Positions 17,657 to 25,946 of a stretch of 64,000 nucleotides of DNA are shown one piece after another (the first letter of the stretch is position 1; each line of letters starts with the position of its first letter). Source of the stretch: MADRE3 sp963718195 (GTDB lineage: Bacteria > Desulfobacterota > Desulfobulbia > Desulfobulbales > Desulfocapsaceae). The notes beneath the pieces are model-generated. The model ran no database searches, had not been told where the DNA came from, and was given only the letters and a program-made list of their open reading frames with translations. Where the stretch lies: NCBI GenBank assembly GCA_963718195.1, contig CAVQYQ010000003.1:248001-312000 (forward strand). Reading direction: 5' to 3'. The position numbers were made by a program, and so were the translations under genes.

Positions 17657-20353
17657 TTACCTGCTGCTGCCGTAGAAACTCCAGGTGCCATTATTCAGAT
17701 CATGAGCGTATTTCATTACCAGCTTTAACGGTCGCCCCCTGCCGATTTCAATACACTGGAGCTTGAAAATCAGCTTCTGACCATCCTGCTTTTCGAAGAT
17801 TACCGTTGGCTCCACCAGTGACTCGGGAGAGGCAATGGTGTAGTGGGCAGTAAACAATTCCTTGAAGTTATCTTCAAGGTAGATGATTTTGTCCGTCAGC
17901 AGGATGTCAGTTTCTGTCTGTTTTATTAAATTTTCGGTATCATCGATGACAGCTGCAAATTCCTCTTCATGAACAAATTCACTTGACGAAATCGAGTCTA
18001 TAACTGACTGCAGCTTATTGACGGCTTCTTCATATTCCTTGTCTTTGAGAAATCGAGCCGCATCCTGCTTATCACGGATAACTGAGGCCTGGAGCATAAC
18101 CCGGGCAAGTTTTTCCCGGTTTTCATCGGTGGAAGCCTGGTTCAATACTGCACGGTTGCTTTCCAGGATTTCAATTGCCTTGCCGTAATTGACAATGGCG
18201 TCGTCCCAGTCGGCATTGGTAAATGCCGTTTTGCCCTCGTTAACGGTGTGGTATAATTCTGCCTTGATAACGAGCTGGTTGAGCTCTTCTATCGTCGGAT
18301 CGTCGGCAGTATAAGATTTTTTTACGACACGAAGTGCATCTTTATAGTGGTCAAGAGCCTCTTCCCATTTTTCTTCGGCAAAGGAAAGATCTCCTTGCTC
18401 TTTTGAAGTGGCCAGGGAAATCTCAGCCAGTTTAGCAGAGATTTCATCGATGATTTCAGCCTTGTTCTCGATATTGAGATTTTGTACATAAGCAAGTGCT
18501 TTGTTGAGATCTTCTGTGGCAAGAACCCACTTCTGTCGTTCTATGAGCTCAGAGCCGGACCGCAACAGTACCTTGAACTCAGCCATTTTCAGATTTTCTG
18601 ATACACTAAAAATGGCCTGCGGGTCTACTCCTTCGTTCTGGGAGGCCATTTCAAGCGCCTGATTGTAGCTCGAAGCTGCCTGCTGCCATGCCTGCTGGGC
18701 GAAGTGTTTATCACCTTCTGCCACGAAGTATCTGAAAGCCCTGATTGTCTTCACGACTCGCTTGGGTAAATACTTCCCGTCAAGCAGCAGATTTCCGGCG
18801 AGCCCTTCGGTCAGTCTCTGGGAGTTCAGCACTCCTTTGATTTCTTCGATAAGCGCATCTCGCTCCCCGGCTTTAAAGTACTGCACCTGGCTGGCGATAT
18901 CGATGGCTAGCTGGCATTGGCGTTCTGCTTCGGAGAACCTGTTTTGCTCCAGAACACTATTGCATTCTGCAAATTTTTCCTCTGCATCGGCAAGGGTTGA
19001 CGAGCTGATAAAATAATAAATTCCAACCGCTGCCGCACACAGTAGAATGCCCAGGCCAATAGCGAAGGGTACAACTTTTGATGTTTTTCTGGCCGTTTCC
19101 TCGAAGAAGGTCCGGCTCCCCTCTTTCAGGGAATTGAGGCTGTCACTGCCGGGAAATGAAAGGTGATCGTCCTGCCCCAGACCCTCTTCCAGATCACCGG
19201 TGAGATCATCGTCTATCTGCTTGTCCGGTTCGGTCCAGTCGCCGAGAAGTTCTTTTGCCTGTTTGGTTCGCTCTATGTCTTCCTGGAGGCCGGGGTAGTC
19301 AGAGCAGAGCGTTTCCACCTGTTCGAAAGCCGCCAAGGCTCTACTCGGGTTACCCTGATGTTCGAAATCAGTCCCCGTGTTATACACTTCCCGGGCCTGT
19401 TTGAGGGCCTCTGTGGCTTGTATCGCCAGGTTCCCGCAGCCATCGAACTGCTGGTTGTCAGCAAGATCAGCGAGCTCTATTTCAAGTTCGTAGTATCGTT
19501 TCTGTCGAGCCATCAGCCGGTAGCGATCAGCATCGACGCCAGGAACCTGTTCATCGGTTACCGGTTCGTCTGTCTGCTTGCCGTCATCTTCCGGGCCAAG
19601 GTAGTCAAAATCTGTATCAAGAAAACTGTCATCCAGGGTGTCAATATCTTCTGAACTATCTGGATCACCGTCCTCCAGGGACTCTGATGAGAAAGAAGCG
19701 GGTGATTCAAGACCGATATCGTCTTGGACATCGTCAAGTTTCAGCTCATCATCCTCAAGATCCAGGGTGATTTCGTCTTCATCGTCGGTAACATCTTCAA
19801 CCAGCTCGTCACCGTCAAAATCCAGGGTAATTTCGTCCTCTGGTTCAGCAGAGAGCGTTACATCATCGGTGACATCCTCAACCTGATTATCATCTGTCTC
19901 GGCGATCGGGCCTTGAGTAAAAGGCAGTTTTGCTTGATTATCCTGGTACCATTTTGCTGCTTCTTCATTAAAGGCGTTGCTGGTTGAATAGACATTACCC
20001 GAAATCATCTGACCAATATGACTGATCAATTCAGATATGGAGCGATCTTTCTCCCAGAAATCACCGATGCAGATTGCTGCAGGATCAAAGTCAGGGTGAA
20101 AAACTGAACTTTTGGGTTTGCAGCTTGGCGGGAAGTGAGGGAAACCGAAAGGAATACTGATGGTGATGGTGTGGCTGTCCTTCTCCTGAATCTCGCCGGA
20201 CTCATCTTTGCAGACACCGATTGCATTGTACGTTATTTCGTACTTCTCGGGAGGATCGCCGTCCAACGGAGTCACCGTTATCACAGGATCTCCGGAGAAC
20301 CGTTCAGTAATTTCCTGGTGGATGGCTTCTAGGTGCTTCGTTGCGGTTGCCAT
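17657..20353 (-). CDS. Membrane protein with N-terminal E2 (UBC)-like domain, acidic repeats and TPR-like C-terminal region
   Basis: An 898-residue protein I cannot assign to a named family. Residues 1-140 look like a ubiquitin-conjugating E2 fold: TITISIPFGFPHFPP matches the conserved P-x6-PP stretch, then VFHPDFDPAAICIGDFW places C95 seven residues after HPD, where E2 enzymes have HPN and the catalytic cysteine, and SISELISHIGQMI with NEEAAKWY matches the closing helices. Residues 150-265 are very acidic with repeats (EDVTDD, EITLD). One membrane helix spans about 427-449, preceded by RKTSK, suggesting a cytoplasmic N terminus. Residues 450-790 carry helical TPR-like repeats (for example FAEEKWEEALDHYKDAL), and a short C-terminal domain follows. 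No E1, ubiquitin-like or JAB gene is in the window. Activity is unproven. Confidence 0.8.
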   Translation of the reverse strand: MATATKHLEAIHQEITERFSGDPVITVTPLDGDPPEKYEITYNAIGVCKDESGEIQEKDSHTITISIPFGFPHFPPSCKPKSSVFHPDFDPAAICIGDFWEKDRSISELISHIGQMISGNVYSTSNAFNEEAAKWYQDNQAKLPFTQGPIAETDDNQVEDVTDDVTLSAEPEDEITLDFDGDELVEDVTDDEDEITLDLEDDELKLDDVQDDIGLESPASFSSESLEDGDPDSSEDIDTLDDSFLDTDFDYLGPEDDGKQTDEPVTDEQVPGVDADRYRLMARQKRYYELEIELADLADNQQFDGCGNLAIQATEALKQAREVYNTGTDFEHQGNPSRALAAFEQVETLCSDYPGLQEDIERTKQAKELLGDWTEPDKQIDDDLTGDLEEGLGQDDHLSFPGSDSLNSLKEGSRTFFEETARKTSKVVPFAIGLGILLCAAAVGIYYFISSSTLADAEEKFAECNSVLEQNRFSEAERQCQLAIDIASQVQYFKAGERDALIEEIKGVLNSQRLTEGLAGNLLLDGKYLPKRVVKTIRAFRYFVAEGDKHFAQQAWQQAASSYNQALEMASQNEGVDPQAIFSVSENLKMAEFKVLLRSGSELIERQKWVLATEDLNKALAYVQNLNIENKAEIIDEISAKLAEISLATSKEQGDLSFAEEKWEEALDHYKDALRVVKKSYTADDPTIEELNQLVIKAELYHTVNEGKTAFTNADWDDAIVNYGKAIEILESNRAVLNQASTDENREKLARVMLQASVIRDKQDAARFLKDKEYEEAVNKLQSVIDSISSSEFVHEEEFAAVIDDTENLIKQTETDILLTDKIIYLEDNFKELFTAHYTIASPESLVEPTVIFEKQDGQKLIFKLQCIEIGRGRPLKLVMKYAHDLNNGTWSFYGSSR

Positions 20354-20401
20354 GCATTTGCCCGGTAGATGATTTAAGGAGAGGTTAACACCAATTGCAA
20401 T

Positions 20402-20429
20402 ATTATATCAACTTCTGGAAACAACTCAA
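20402..20429 (-). promoter_or_regulatory. Promoter of the E2-like gene
   Basis: On the minus strand -35 TTGAGT (20429-20424), a 16-base spacer, and a consensus -10 TATAAT (20407-20402). A run of ten or so T bases lies just upstream and may act as an UP element. The start would be near 20395, about 40 bases before the ATG. Confidence 0.55.
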
Positions 20430-20508
20430 AAAAAAAATTGCAGCAAACGAAAAAAGCCTTGCCGGACTGCCTTATGATAATCATGGATCGAAAGGGAGTT
20501 CTGCCTCC

Positions 20509-20538
20509 TTGAAATTAAAAAAGATAAAAGAGTATAAT
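20509..20538 (+). promoter_or_regulatory. Promoter of the cNMP/DUF4388 gene
   Basis: -35 TTGAAA (20509-20514), an 18-base spacer, and a consensus -10 TATAAT (20533-20538). The start would be near 20545. Confidence 0.55.
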
Positions 20539-20577
20539 GATCTGATCCCGCCTGGTATGTATTGATGACGCTCCACG

Positions 20578-20601
20578 GGAACCAGGTAGCGTTCTGGTTC
20601 C
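20578..20601. repeat. Palindrome GGAACCAG-N8-CTGGTTCC
   Basis: A perfect 8-base inverted repeat with an 8-base centre (20578-20585 and 20594-20601), inside the predicted leader of the cNMP/DUF4388 gene. It could be an operator for a dimeric regulator or an RNA hairpin; no T run follows. Confidence 0.55.
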
Positions 20602-20646
20602 ATGAAACTGGAAGATCTTGAGAAGAGGATAATCATACATCACTGA

Positions 20647-21705
20647 ATGAAGCCATTTACTGTTGTTTTTGAAATTGTCGAGGATAGCAACTGTCCGCTT
20701 TATAATCTGGGCGACTATTTTCGACTTACGGATAAATCGTTTTCTGCTCCTGAAAACAAGGAGGCCTGTCTGATCCTCGTCAGGGAGGTGACGGAACTGC
20801 TTTTTGTCTTTATGGACGAACCGGGGGAAGTCAATCCTGAGCAGAACAGCAAGGTATATAGCTGCAGTGGCTGCAGTGGACTGATCAAGTTCCGGGTCGG
20901 CCGTGATGTTTCCGCGATAAAGACGGCTCGAGAGGAGCGGCTTTTGAGTGCTGAGAAGCAGGCCTTGCTCAGCCAGGTTCTGGGGTGTTCCCTTTTCCGG
21001 GCAGTACCGCCACGTTATCTGACCGATATTCTCGATAATTTCCGTGAAGAAACGGTTAAAAGGGGATGTACGTTGATTCGAAAAGGTGAACCGAACCTGA
21101 GGCTCTATATTGTCCTTGCCGGTGGTCTGAGCGTGGATGATGGGCCGGTGAATGTATCAACTCTTGGTCCCAATGATATATGCGGTGAGATGAGCTATCT
21201 CGTTGGCAATATATCAAGTACCACGGTTTCCACGGTTTCAGATACCATCCTTATTTCGCTTGATGGAGAATATTTTAAAAAAATTATTGATCAATCACCA
21301 ACCGTCCAGCTGTTTATGGCTCAGCTGCTGGCCAAGCGACTTGATCTGGCGAATCGGGCCCGGGCCCGTGATTTTGATTCCTGTATGCAGGGCAGGCTTA
21401 AAGAGATGGCTCCGGCGGAACTGTTTCAAATCCTGAATATGCACCAGAAAACCGGTGTTCTGTCATTGACCTTTGCGGGCAAAGAGGCGCAGGTCTCGTT
21501 TAGGGAAGGCTGTATTATTAATGCAGCATATGGAAATCTTGAGAATCAGGAGGCCATTTTCGAGATCCTGGGAGAAAAGGAAGGGGTGTATTCTTTTACC
21601 ATCGGCTTGTCCCCTCAGCAGATGAAGGCTGCTGAAATCGGGGATTTCATGATGCTGCTGATGGAAGGAGTCAAACGGGTTGATGAAGAGTATGAGAATC
21701 AGTAA
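20647..21705 (+). CDS. Cyclic nucleotide-binding domain / DUF4388 regulator
   Basis: A 352-residue soluble protein with three parts. The N terminus (about 1-85; VVFEIVEDSNCPLYNLGDYF) resembles small cysteine-containing TIGR04076-type domains and ends with CSGCSGL. Residues 105-225 form a cyclic nucleotide-binding beta roll (IRKGEPNLRLYIVLAGGL, then LGPNDICGEMSYLVGN). Residues 245-330 match DUF4388 (LKEMAPAELFQILNMHQKTG), a domain common in signalling proteins of this phylum. No DNA-binding or catalytic domain follows, so it is likely a sensor or scaffold. It is divergent from the E2-like gene and may respond with it; that link is inference. Confidence 0.82.
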   Translation: MKPFTVVFEIVEDSNCPLYNLGDYFRLTDKSFSAPENKEACLILVREVTELLFVFMDEPGEVNPEQNSKVYSCSGCSGLIKFRVGRDVSAIKTAREERLLSAEKQALLSQVLGCSLFRAVPPRYLTDILDNFREETVKRGCTLIRKGEPNLRLYIVLAGGLSVDDGPVNVSTLGPNDICGEMSYLVGNISSTTVSTVSDTILISLDGEYFKKIIDQSPTVQLFMAQLLAKRLDLANRARARDFDSCMQGRLKEMAPAELFQILNMHQKTGVLSLTFAGKEAQVSFREGCIINAAYGNLENQEAIFEILGEKEGVYSFTIGLSPQQMKAAEIGDFMMLLMEGVKRVDEEYENQ

Positions 21706-21767
21706 CCTTATCTGCCTCGTAAGCGGTAAAGTAAAGGAAATATTCTTTTCGGTTGATTAATGATTCA

Positions 21768-22391
21768 TCAGTTCCCAAACGGTTTCAGACGGAAGATATC
21801 CATAAAGCAGCTGACGTGATAGTGGGCATCCAGCGCTGTATTTTTAAAAGCGATCAGTGGGACACCGACCGATGATGCGTGCTGCTGGTCTATAATGGAA
21901 TCACCGATAAATATGGTTTCAGCGGCGCTGCAGCCAAAATAGTCGAGAATCATCAGGAGCGCATCAGGGGCAGGCTTGGGATTTGCCACATCTCCTGCTG
22001 TGACGACGAGTTCGAAATAATCGGCCAGTCTGTACTGCTCCAGCAAGGGGCGCATGGTTGTCGTGCGGTTCGTTGAGATGGCCAGACGGAAGTGCTTTTC
22101 TGCATATTTGAGGAAATCAACAAGGTCAGGTTCTATCGTCATATACTTCAGATAATGGGAATAATCTATCCGCGCCCGTAACCGGTGGACCTTGTTTATT
22201 TCCTGCTCCGGGTAATGCCTGAAGATATGGGTGACCGAGTCCGCGACATTGTGCATGTGAACGAAGGATAACTCTTCATCGCTCATGGCAGGATAACCGA
22301 AGGATTTCAGCAGGTCATTGTAATAGAATCTATTTGCCTCTTTCGAGTCAAACATGACGCCATCACAGTCAAAGACAATCAGCTTGAGCAT
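21768..22391 (-). CDS. HAD-family hydrolase (phosphoglycolate phosphatase-like)
   Basis: A 207-residue haloacid dehalogenase-type phosphatase. Motif I is VFDCDGVMFDS with nucleophile and acid Asp; motif II is the Thr/Ser region AISTNRTT; motif III the Lys in NPKPAPDALL; motif IV FIGDSIIDQQHA. The helical cap lies at about residues 20-90. Substrate cannot be told from sequence; Gph-like sugar phosphate or nucleotide phosphatases are the nearest style. It is last in a minus-strand run after secDF and the YkgJ-type gene, 44 bases from the latter. Confidence 0.87.
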   Translation of the reverse strand: MLKLIVFDCDGVMFDSKEANRFYYNDLLKSFGYPAMSDEELSFVHMHNVADSVTHIFRHYPEQEINKVHRLRARIDYSHYLKYMTIEPDLVDFLKYAEKHFRLAISTNRTTTMRPLLEQYRLADYFELVVTAGDVANPKPAPDALLMILDYFGCSAAETIFIGDSIIDQQHASSVGVPLIAFKNTALDAHYHVSCFMDIFRLKPFGN

Positions 22392-22435
22392 AGTATTTGC
22401 AGAATACGATGGTTGTTAAAGGGTGCTTGAACGCT

Positions 22436-23161
22436 TTATTTGTCCCGGCCAAACAGTTCTTTTTTCAGCCAGCGAAAATTGAAGGTGAGCAATGCTTCAT
22501 CATCGAGTCTCTCGTGTTTTATCATCGCCTGGCCCTCAGTGGACATTTTCCCCAGCTTCTGCCTGAAGGTGTCGATATCATAAAGTGCGAGTTTATAGGC
22601 AGACAGTTGAGCTGCGCTCAGCCGCATGCCGTTTCTGATTTTCTCATGCTGCTGAATTTCAGCGAACATGTCGTTGAAGCGGTTATACGATTCGAGCTCC
22701 TGGGATTTGCTATAACTTTCGACGTTCTGAACTATTTGTTCCTGGAAACCGAGACAGTGGGGTTCACGCAGCAGGACAAAAAACTCTTTGAGTCGATTAT
22801 TCTCCCGTCTGACCGCTCTGCCCATCGGGTATGTCCTGCAGGCTCCGGGCCGGTGTTGATAAACGCCACAGCCGTGCCCGGCAAGAAAAACGCAGCTGGC
22901 CTGGCCATCGTCCACCATGGTCAGATAATAGCGGGGAAAGGTATCTGCTTCATCCTGTTCTACAATAATATAGTTTTCCAGAAGCTCTGCCGAGCTTTTG
23001 TTGGTGGCCTGACGTAAACGCAAGACATCATACGGGGTTAATGCCAATTCCAGCTGACGGCAACAGTCGGTAAAACACGCCACATCCCGGTGACACAGGA
23101 AGGAAAAGGAGTCGTCCGGACCGACCCGGGCGACTCCTTCAGGAAGTTCTGGAATGTTCAT
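22436..23161 (-). CDS. YkgJ-type cysteine cluster protein
   Basis: A 241-residue protein with a YkgJ-like metal-binding cysteine cluster: C-x6-C-x3-CC in CHRDVACFTDCCRQ near residue 23, then CVFLAGHGCGVYQHRPGACR about residues 90-109. The family is thought to chelate zinc or iron, and its function is largely unknown. The remainder (about 125-241) is helical with no recognised domain. It starts two bases after the secDF stop, so coexpression with the translocon gene is likely. Confidence 0.82.
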   Translation of the reverse strand: MNIPELPEGVARVGPDDSFSFLCHRDVACFTDCCRQLELALTPYDVLRLRQATNKSSAELLENYIIVEQDEADTFPRYYLTMVDDGQASCVFLAGHGCGVYQHRPGACRTYPMGRAVRRENNRLKEFFVLLREPHCLGFQEQIVQNVESYSKSQELESYNRFNDMFAEIQQHEKIRNGMRLSAAQLSAYKLALYDIDTFRQKLGKMSTEGQAMIKHERLDDEALLTFNFRWLKKELFGRDK

Positions 23162-23163
23162 GG

Positions 23164-25752
23164 TCAGTTCGCGTCTTTACGTTTCCAGAATGTCAATAGT
23201 GGACTGGCGATGAATATCGATGAATAGGTACCGACCAAAACTCCAGCGAGCAGGGCAAAGGAAAAATCGTGAATAACTGAGCCGCCAAAGATAAACAGCG
23301 CCAGAAGAACCATGGCAGAGGTGAGCGAGGTAACAATGGTTCGACTGATAACCTGGTTTACACTACTGTTTATAATGGCACTGGTCATTTTGAATCGTTC
23401 AGTCTTCCTCATGTTCTCACGGATCCGGTCAAAGACAACCACCGAGTCGTTAAGCGAGTAACCGGCCAGGGTCAGCAGGGCGGTAACGATAAGCAGGGTA
23501 ATCTCAACATTTAAGAGCCAGCAGATGCCAAGGACCACGAGAACGTCATGGAAGGTTGCAATGGCGGCTGATATCCCAAAACTGATATCAAATCGAAATG
23601 CCAGGTAGATAATGACCCCTGCAAGCGAAATCAGGATTGCCTGTATGGCCTTGTTCCGCAGTACAGCACTGACGCTTGAGCCGATCTCTGACTGGCTTTC
23701 AAGAACAAACCCCTTCTCTCCAAGTTCCTTGCTGAGAAGTTCATTGACCTGTTCACTCAAGTTAGCCACAATTGCTTCTGATTTCTTGACTTTAACGATC
23801 AGGCGATTTTCATTTTCGACTTCCTGGAGATTTACTCCTTCCATGTTGTTAGTATTAAATGCTCTACGGACTTCAGCCATGGTAAATGACTGTTCTGCCT
23901 GGTACTGCAGGAGCGAGCCACCGGAGAAATCAACACCCAGGTTAGCACTGCCCCGGGCTATCTGGAAAAAAGCAATGAGTCCCATCAGGACCAGCACACC
24001 AGAAATCGAGAAGGTGATCTTCTTTACTCTCATGAAATCGATATTGGTCTGTTTGGCAAACTGCAGGAACGAAAGTTTTTTAATTGCCTGCTTTGCAGTC
24101 AGCGTGTCGAAAACCAGACGAGAGCAAAATAAGGCGGTAAAAAGGTTGAAAATGATACCGAGCGAGAGGGTTACCGCAAACCCCTTAATCGGTCCGGTGC
24201 CAAACAGAAAGAGGGCCATGGCCGTGATCAGGGTCGTCACCTGGGAGTCGACAATGGTCCAGAGTGCTTTACCGAAACCGCCGTCAATGCTTGAACGCAC
24301 CGATTTCCCGATACTGTATTCCTCTCGCATCCGTTCAAATATCAGGACATTGGCGTCAACCGCCATACCGATGGATAGCACAATTCCGGCAATACCGGGC
24401 AGGGTCAGGGTGGCATTTAAAATAGCCAGTCCGGAGAAGAGGAAGAGGATGTTCAGCGCCAGAGCAAAATTGGCAATCACCCCGGAGAGACGGTAGTAGA
24501 TAATCATAAAGCCAAGGACCATCAGGGCCCCGAAAATTCCAGCGGTGAGGCCTTTGTTTATGGAATCCTTGCCAAGGCTTGAGCCAACTGTCATGTTCTG
24601 GATCACGTCAACCGGAGCCGGAAGTGCGCCGACCCTGAGAACGATTGCCAGGTCAGAAGCGTCTTCATGGGTAAAACTGCCGGATATCTGGGCTGCCCCG
24701 CCAAGGATTTTCTCCCTGATGACCGGGGCCGATTTTACCACGCCATCCAGGACAATTGCCATGCGACGACCAACATTATTTTCGGTAAGTGTTGCAAAGG
24801 TTTTTCCCCCCCGGGAGGTCAGGTCAATACTGACATACGGTTCATTAAAACTGCCGCCGATCCGCACCTGGGCATTTTTAACCATATCACCGGTCATAAG
24901 GACTTTGTTTTCCAGTAGAATCGGTCGTGACGATTCGATTCCGGTCTGGTTGTCGGTGATCTTTTCGAAATAGATTGAAGTATTGGCGGGTAGCGAGTTG
25001 ACCAGAAGCCGATTGAGTGCCTCGATCTCATCGCGCTCAGCCCATTTTCCGGACCATTGACCCGATTCTGTCGCCTGGGTGATGAGCTGGTCGACATTGA
25101 CCCCCTCCGTCTCGGCAACCAGTTTAAATTCGAGCTGGGCGGTATCGCCAAGGAGCTTGAGCGCACGCTCCGGATCCTTCACCCCGGGGAGCTGAATGAC
25201 AATTTCATCAGTGCCCTGCCTGATAATAACGGGCTCTGCGACCCCAAACTGATCTATCCGGTTCCTGATGATTTCCAGTGATTGGTTGACCGCATTAGAC
25301 TCAATATATTCAATTTTTTCCTGGCTGAGGTTGAGAATAATCCTCGGGAAACTGCCTTCTTTTGCGTCAATTGTTATGTCCAGTTCATCTTCATAACCAT
25401 CGCTGATGATTTCCTGGACCTTCTCCACGGCACTGGCGTTGGGCAGGGTGAAGATAATAGTTCTCTTGTCTGAAGAGTTGCTCTGGACCGCACTGATTGA
25501 TTCCTCAGCCAGTGTATCTTTCAGATCGTTAGCTGCAAGCTCGAGCGTGTTTTCCTGGGCTCTTTTGAGGTTGACCTTGAGAACCAGGTGCATTCCACCC
25601 TGCAGGTCAAGACCGAGTCGCAACCCTTCCGGTGCCATATATGTTTTCCACCATGAAGGGGTAGCTGCATAAAATGATGGAACAATGGTGACAATGGCAA
25701 GAAGGATCAGAAACAGGAGTGATCCGAGTTTGAGTTTAATAGAGGTATTCAT
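23164..25752 (-). CDS. secDF: Fused protein translocase subunits SecD-SecF
   Basis: An 862-residue fusion of SecD and SecF, the proton-driven RND-type accessory of the SecYEG translocon. The SecD part has the N-terminal helix, LRLGLDLQGGMHLVL, the P1 periplasmic domain with PGVKDPERALKLLGDTAQLE, and GIAGIVLSIGMAVDANVLIF in the membrane. The SecF part begins about residue 574 (MRVKKITFSISGV), with LGVDFSGGSLLQ and LTLAGYSLNDSVVVFDRIRE. The frame is uninterrupted at the junction. No yajC is adjacent. A promoter precedes it at 25816-25843. Confidence 0.96.
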   Translation of the reverse strand: MNTSIKLKLGSLLFLILLAIVTIVPSFYAATPSWWKTYMAPEGLRLGLDLQGGMHLVLKVNLKRAQENTLELAANDLKDTLAEESISAVQSNSSDKRTIIFTLPNASAVEKVQEIISDGYEDELDITIDAKEGSFPRIILNLSQEKIEYIESNAVNQSLEIIRNRIDQFGVAEPVIIRQGTDEIVIQLPGVKDPERALKLLGDTAQLEFKLVAETEGVNVDQLITQATESGQWSGKWAERDEIEALNRLLVNSLPANTSIYFEKITDNQTGIESSRPILLENKVLMTGDMVKNAQVRIGGSFNEPYVSIDLTSRGGKTFATLTENNVGRRMAIVLDGVVKSAPVIREKILGGAAQISGSFTHEDASDLAIVLRVGALPAPVDVIQNMTVGSSLGKDSINKGLTAGIFGALMVLGFMIIYYRLSGVIANFALALNILFLFSGLAILNATLTLPGIAGIVLSIGMAVDANVLIFERMREEYSIGKSVRSSIDGGFGKALWTIVDSQVTTLITAMALFLFGTGPIKGFAVTLSLGIIFNLFTALFCSRLVFDTLTAKQAIKKLSFLQFAKQTNIDFMRVKKITFSISGVLVLMGLIAFFQIARGSANLGVDFSGGSLLQYQAEQSFTMAEVRRAFNTNNMEGVNLQEVENENRLIVKVKKSEAIVANLSEQVNELLSKELGEKGFVLESQSEIGSSVSAVLRNKAIQAILISLAGVIIYLAFRFDISFGISAAIATFHDVLVVLGICWLLNVEITLLIVTALLTLAGYSLNDSVVVFDRIRENMRKTERFKMTSAIINSSVNQVISRTIVTSLTSAMVLLALFIFGGSVIHDFSFALLAGVLVGTYSSIFIASPLLTFWKRKDAN

Positions 25753-25815
25753 AAAATGTCCTGCAGAGGATTATTAATATGGGCAAATGAACGTACGTCT
25801 GCTGTCAGCCTCGCG

Positions 25816-25843
25816 ATTATACCGTAATGCCCGAATCTTGCAA
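25816..25843 (-). promoter_or_regulatory. Promoter of secDF operon
   Basis: On the minus strand -35 TTGCAA (25843-25838), a 16-base spacer, and a perfect -10 TATAAT (25821-25816), about 65 bases upstream of the secDF ATG. This suggests secDF is not solely read through from larB. Confidence 0.6.
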
Positions 25844-25946
25844 GGTTAGCATGACAAATTCAGTGGAAAATATCAAATTCAGATACAGAATTTTACATTT
25901 CGCGGGCAAGGGGGTAGGGAACTGCTGGAACCAGGTTGTGGTTTTT

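Larger units (their letters stand above)
20354..20646. other. Divergent control region of E2-like gene and cNMP/DUF4388 gene
   Basis: These 293 bases carry back-to-back sigma-70 promoters (minus at 20402-20429, plus at 20509-20538) and an 8-8-8 palindrome at 20578-20601. No coding signal is visible. Confidence 0.5.
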
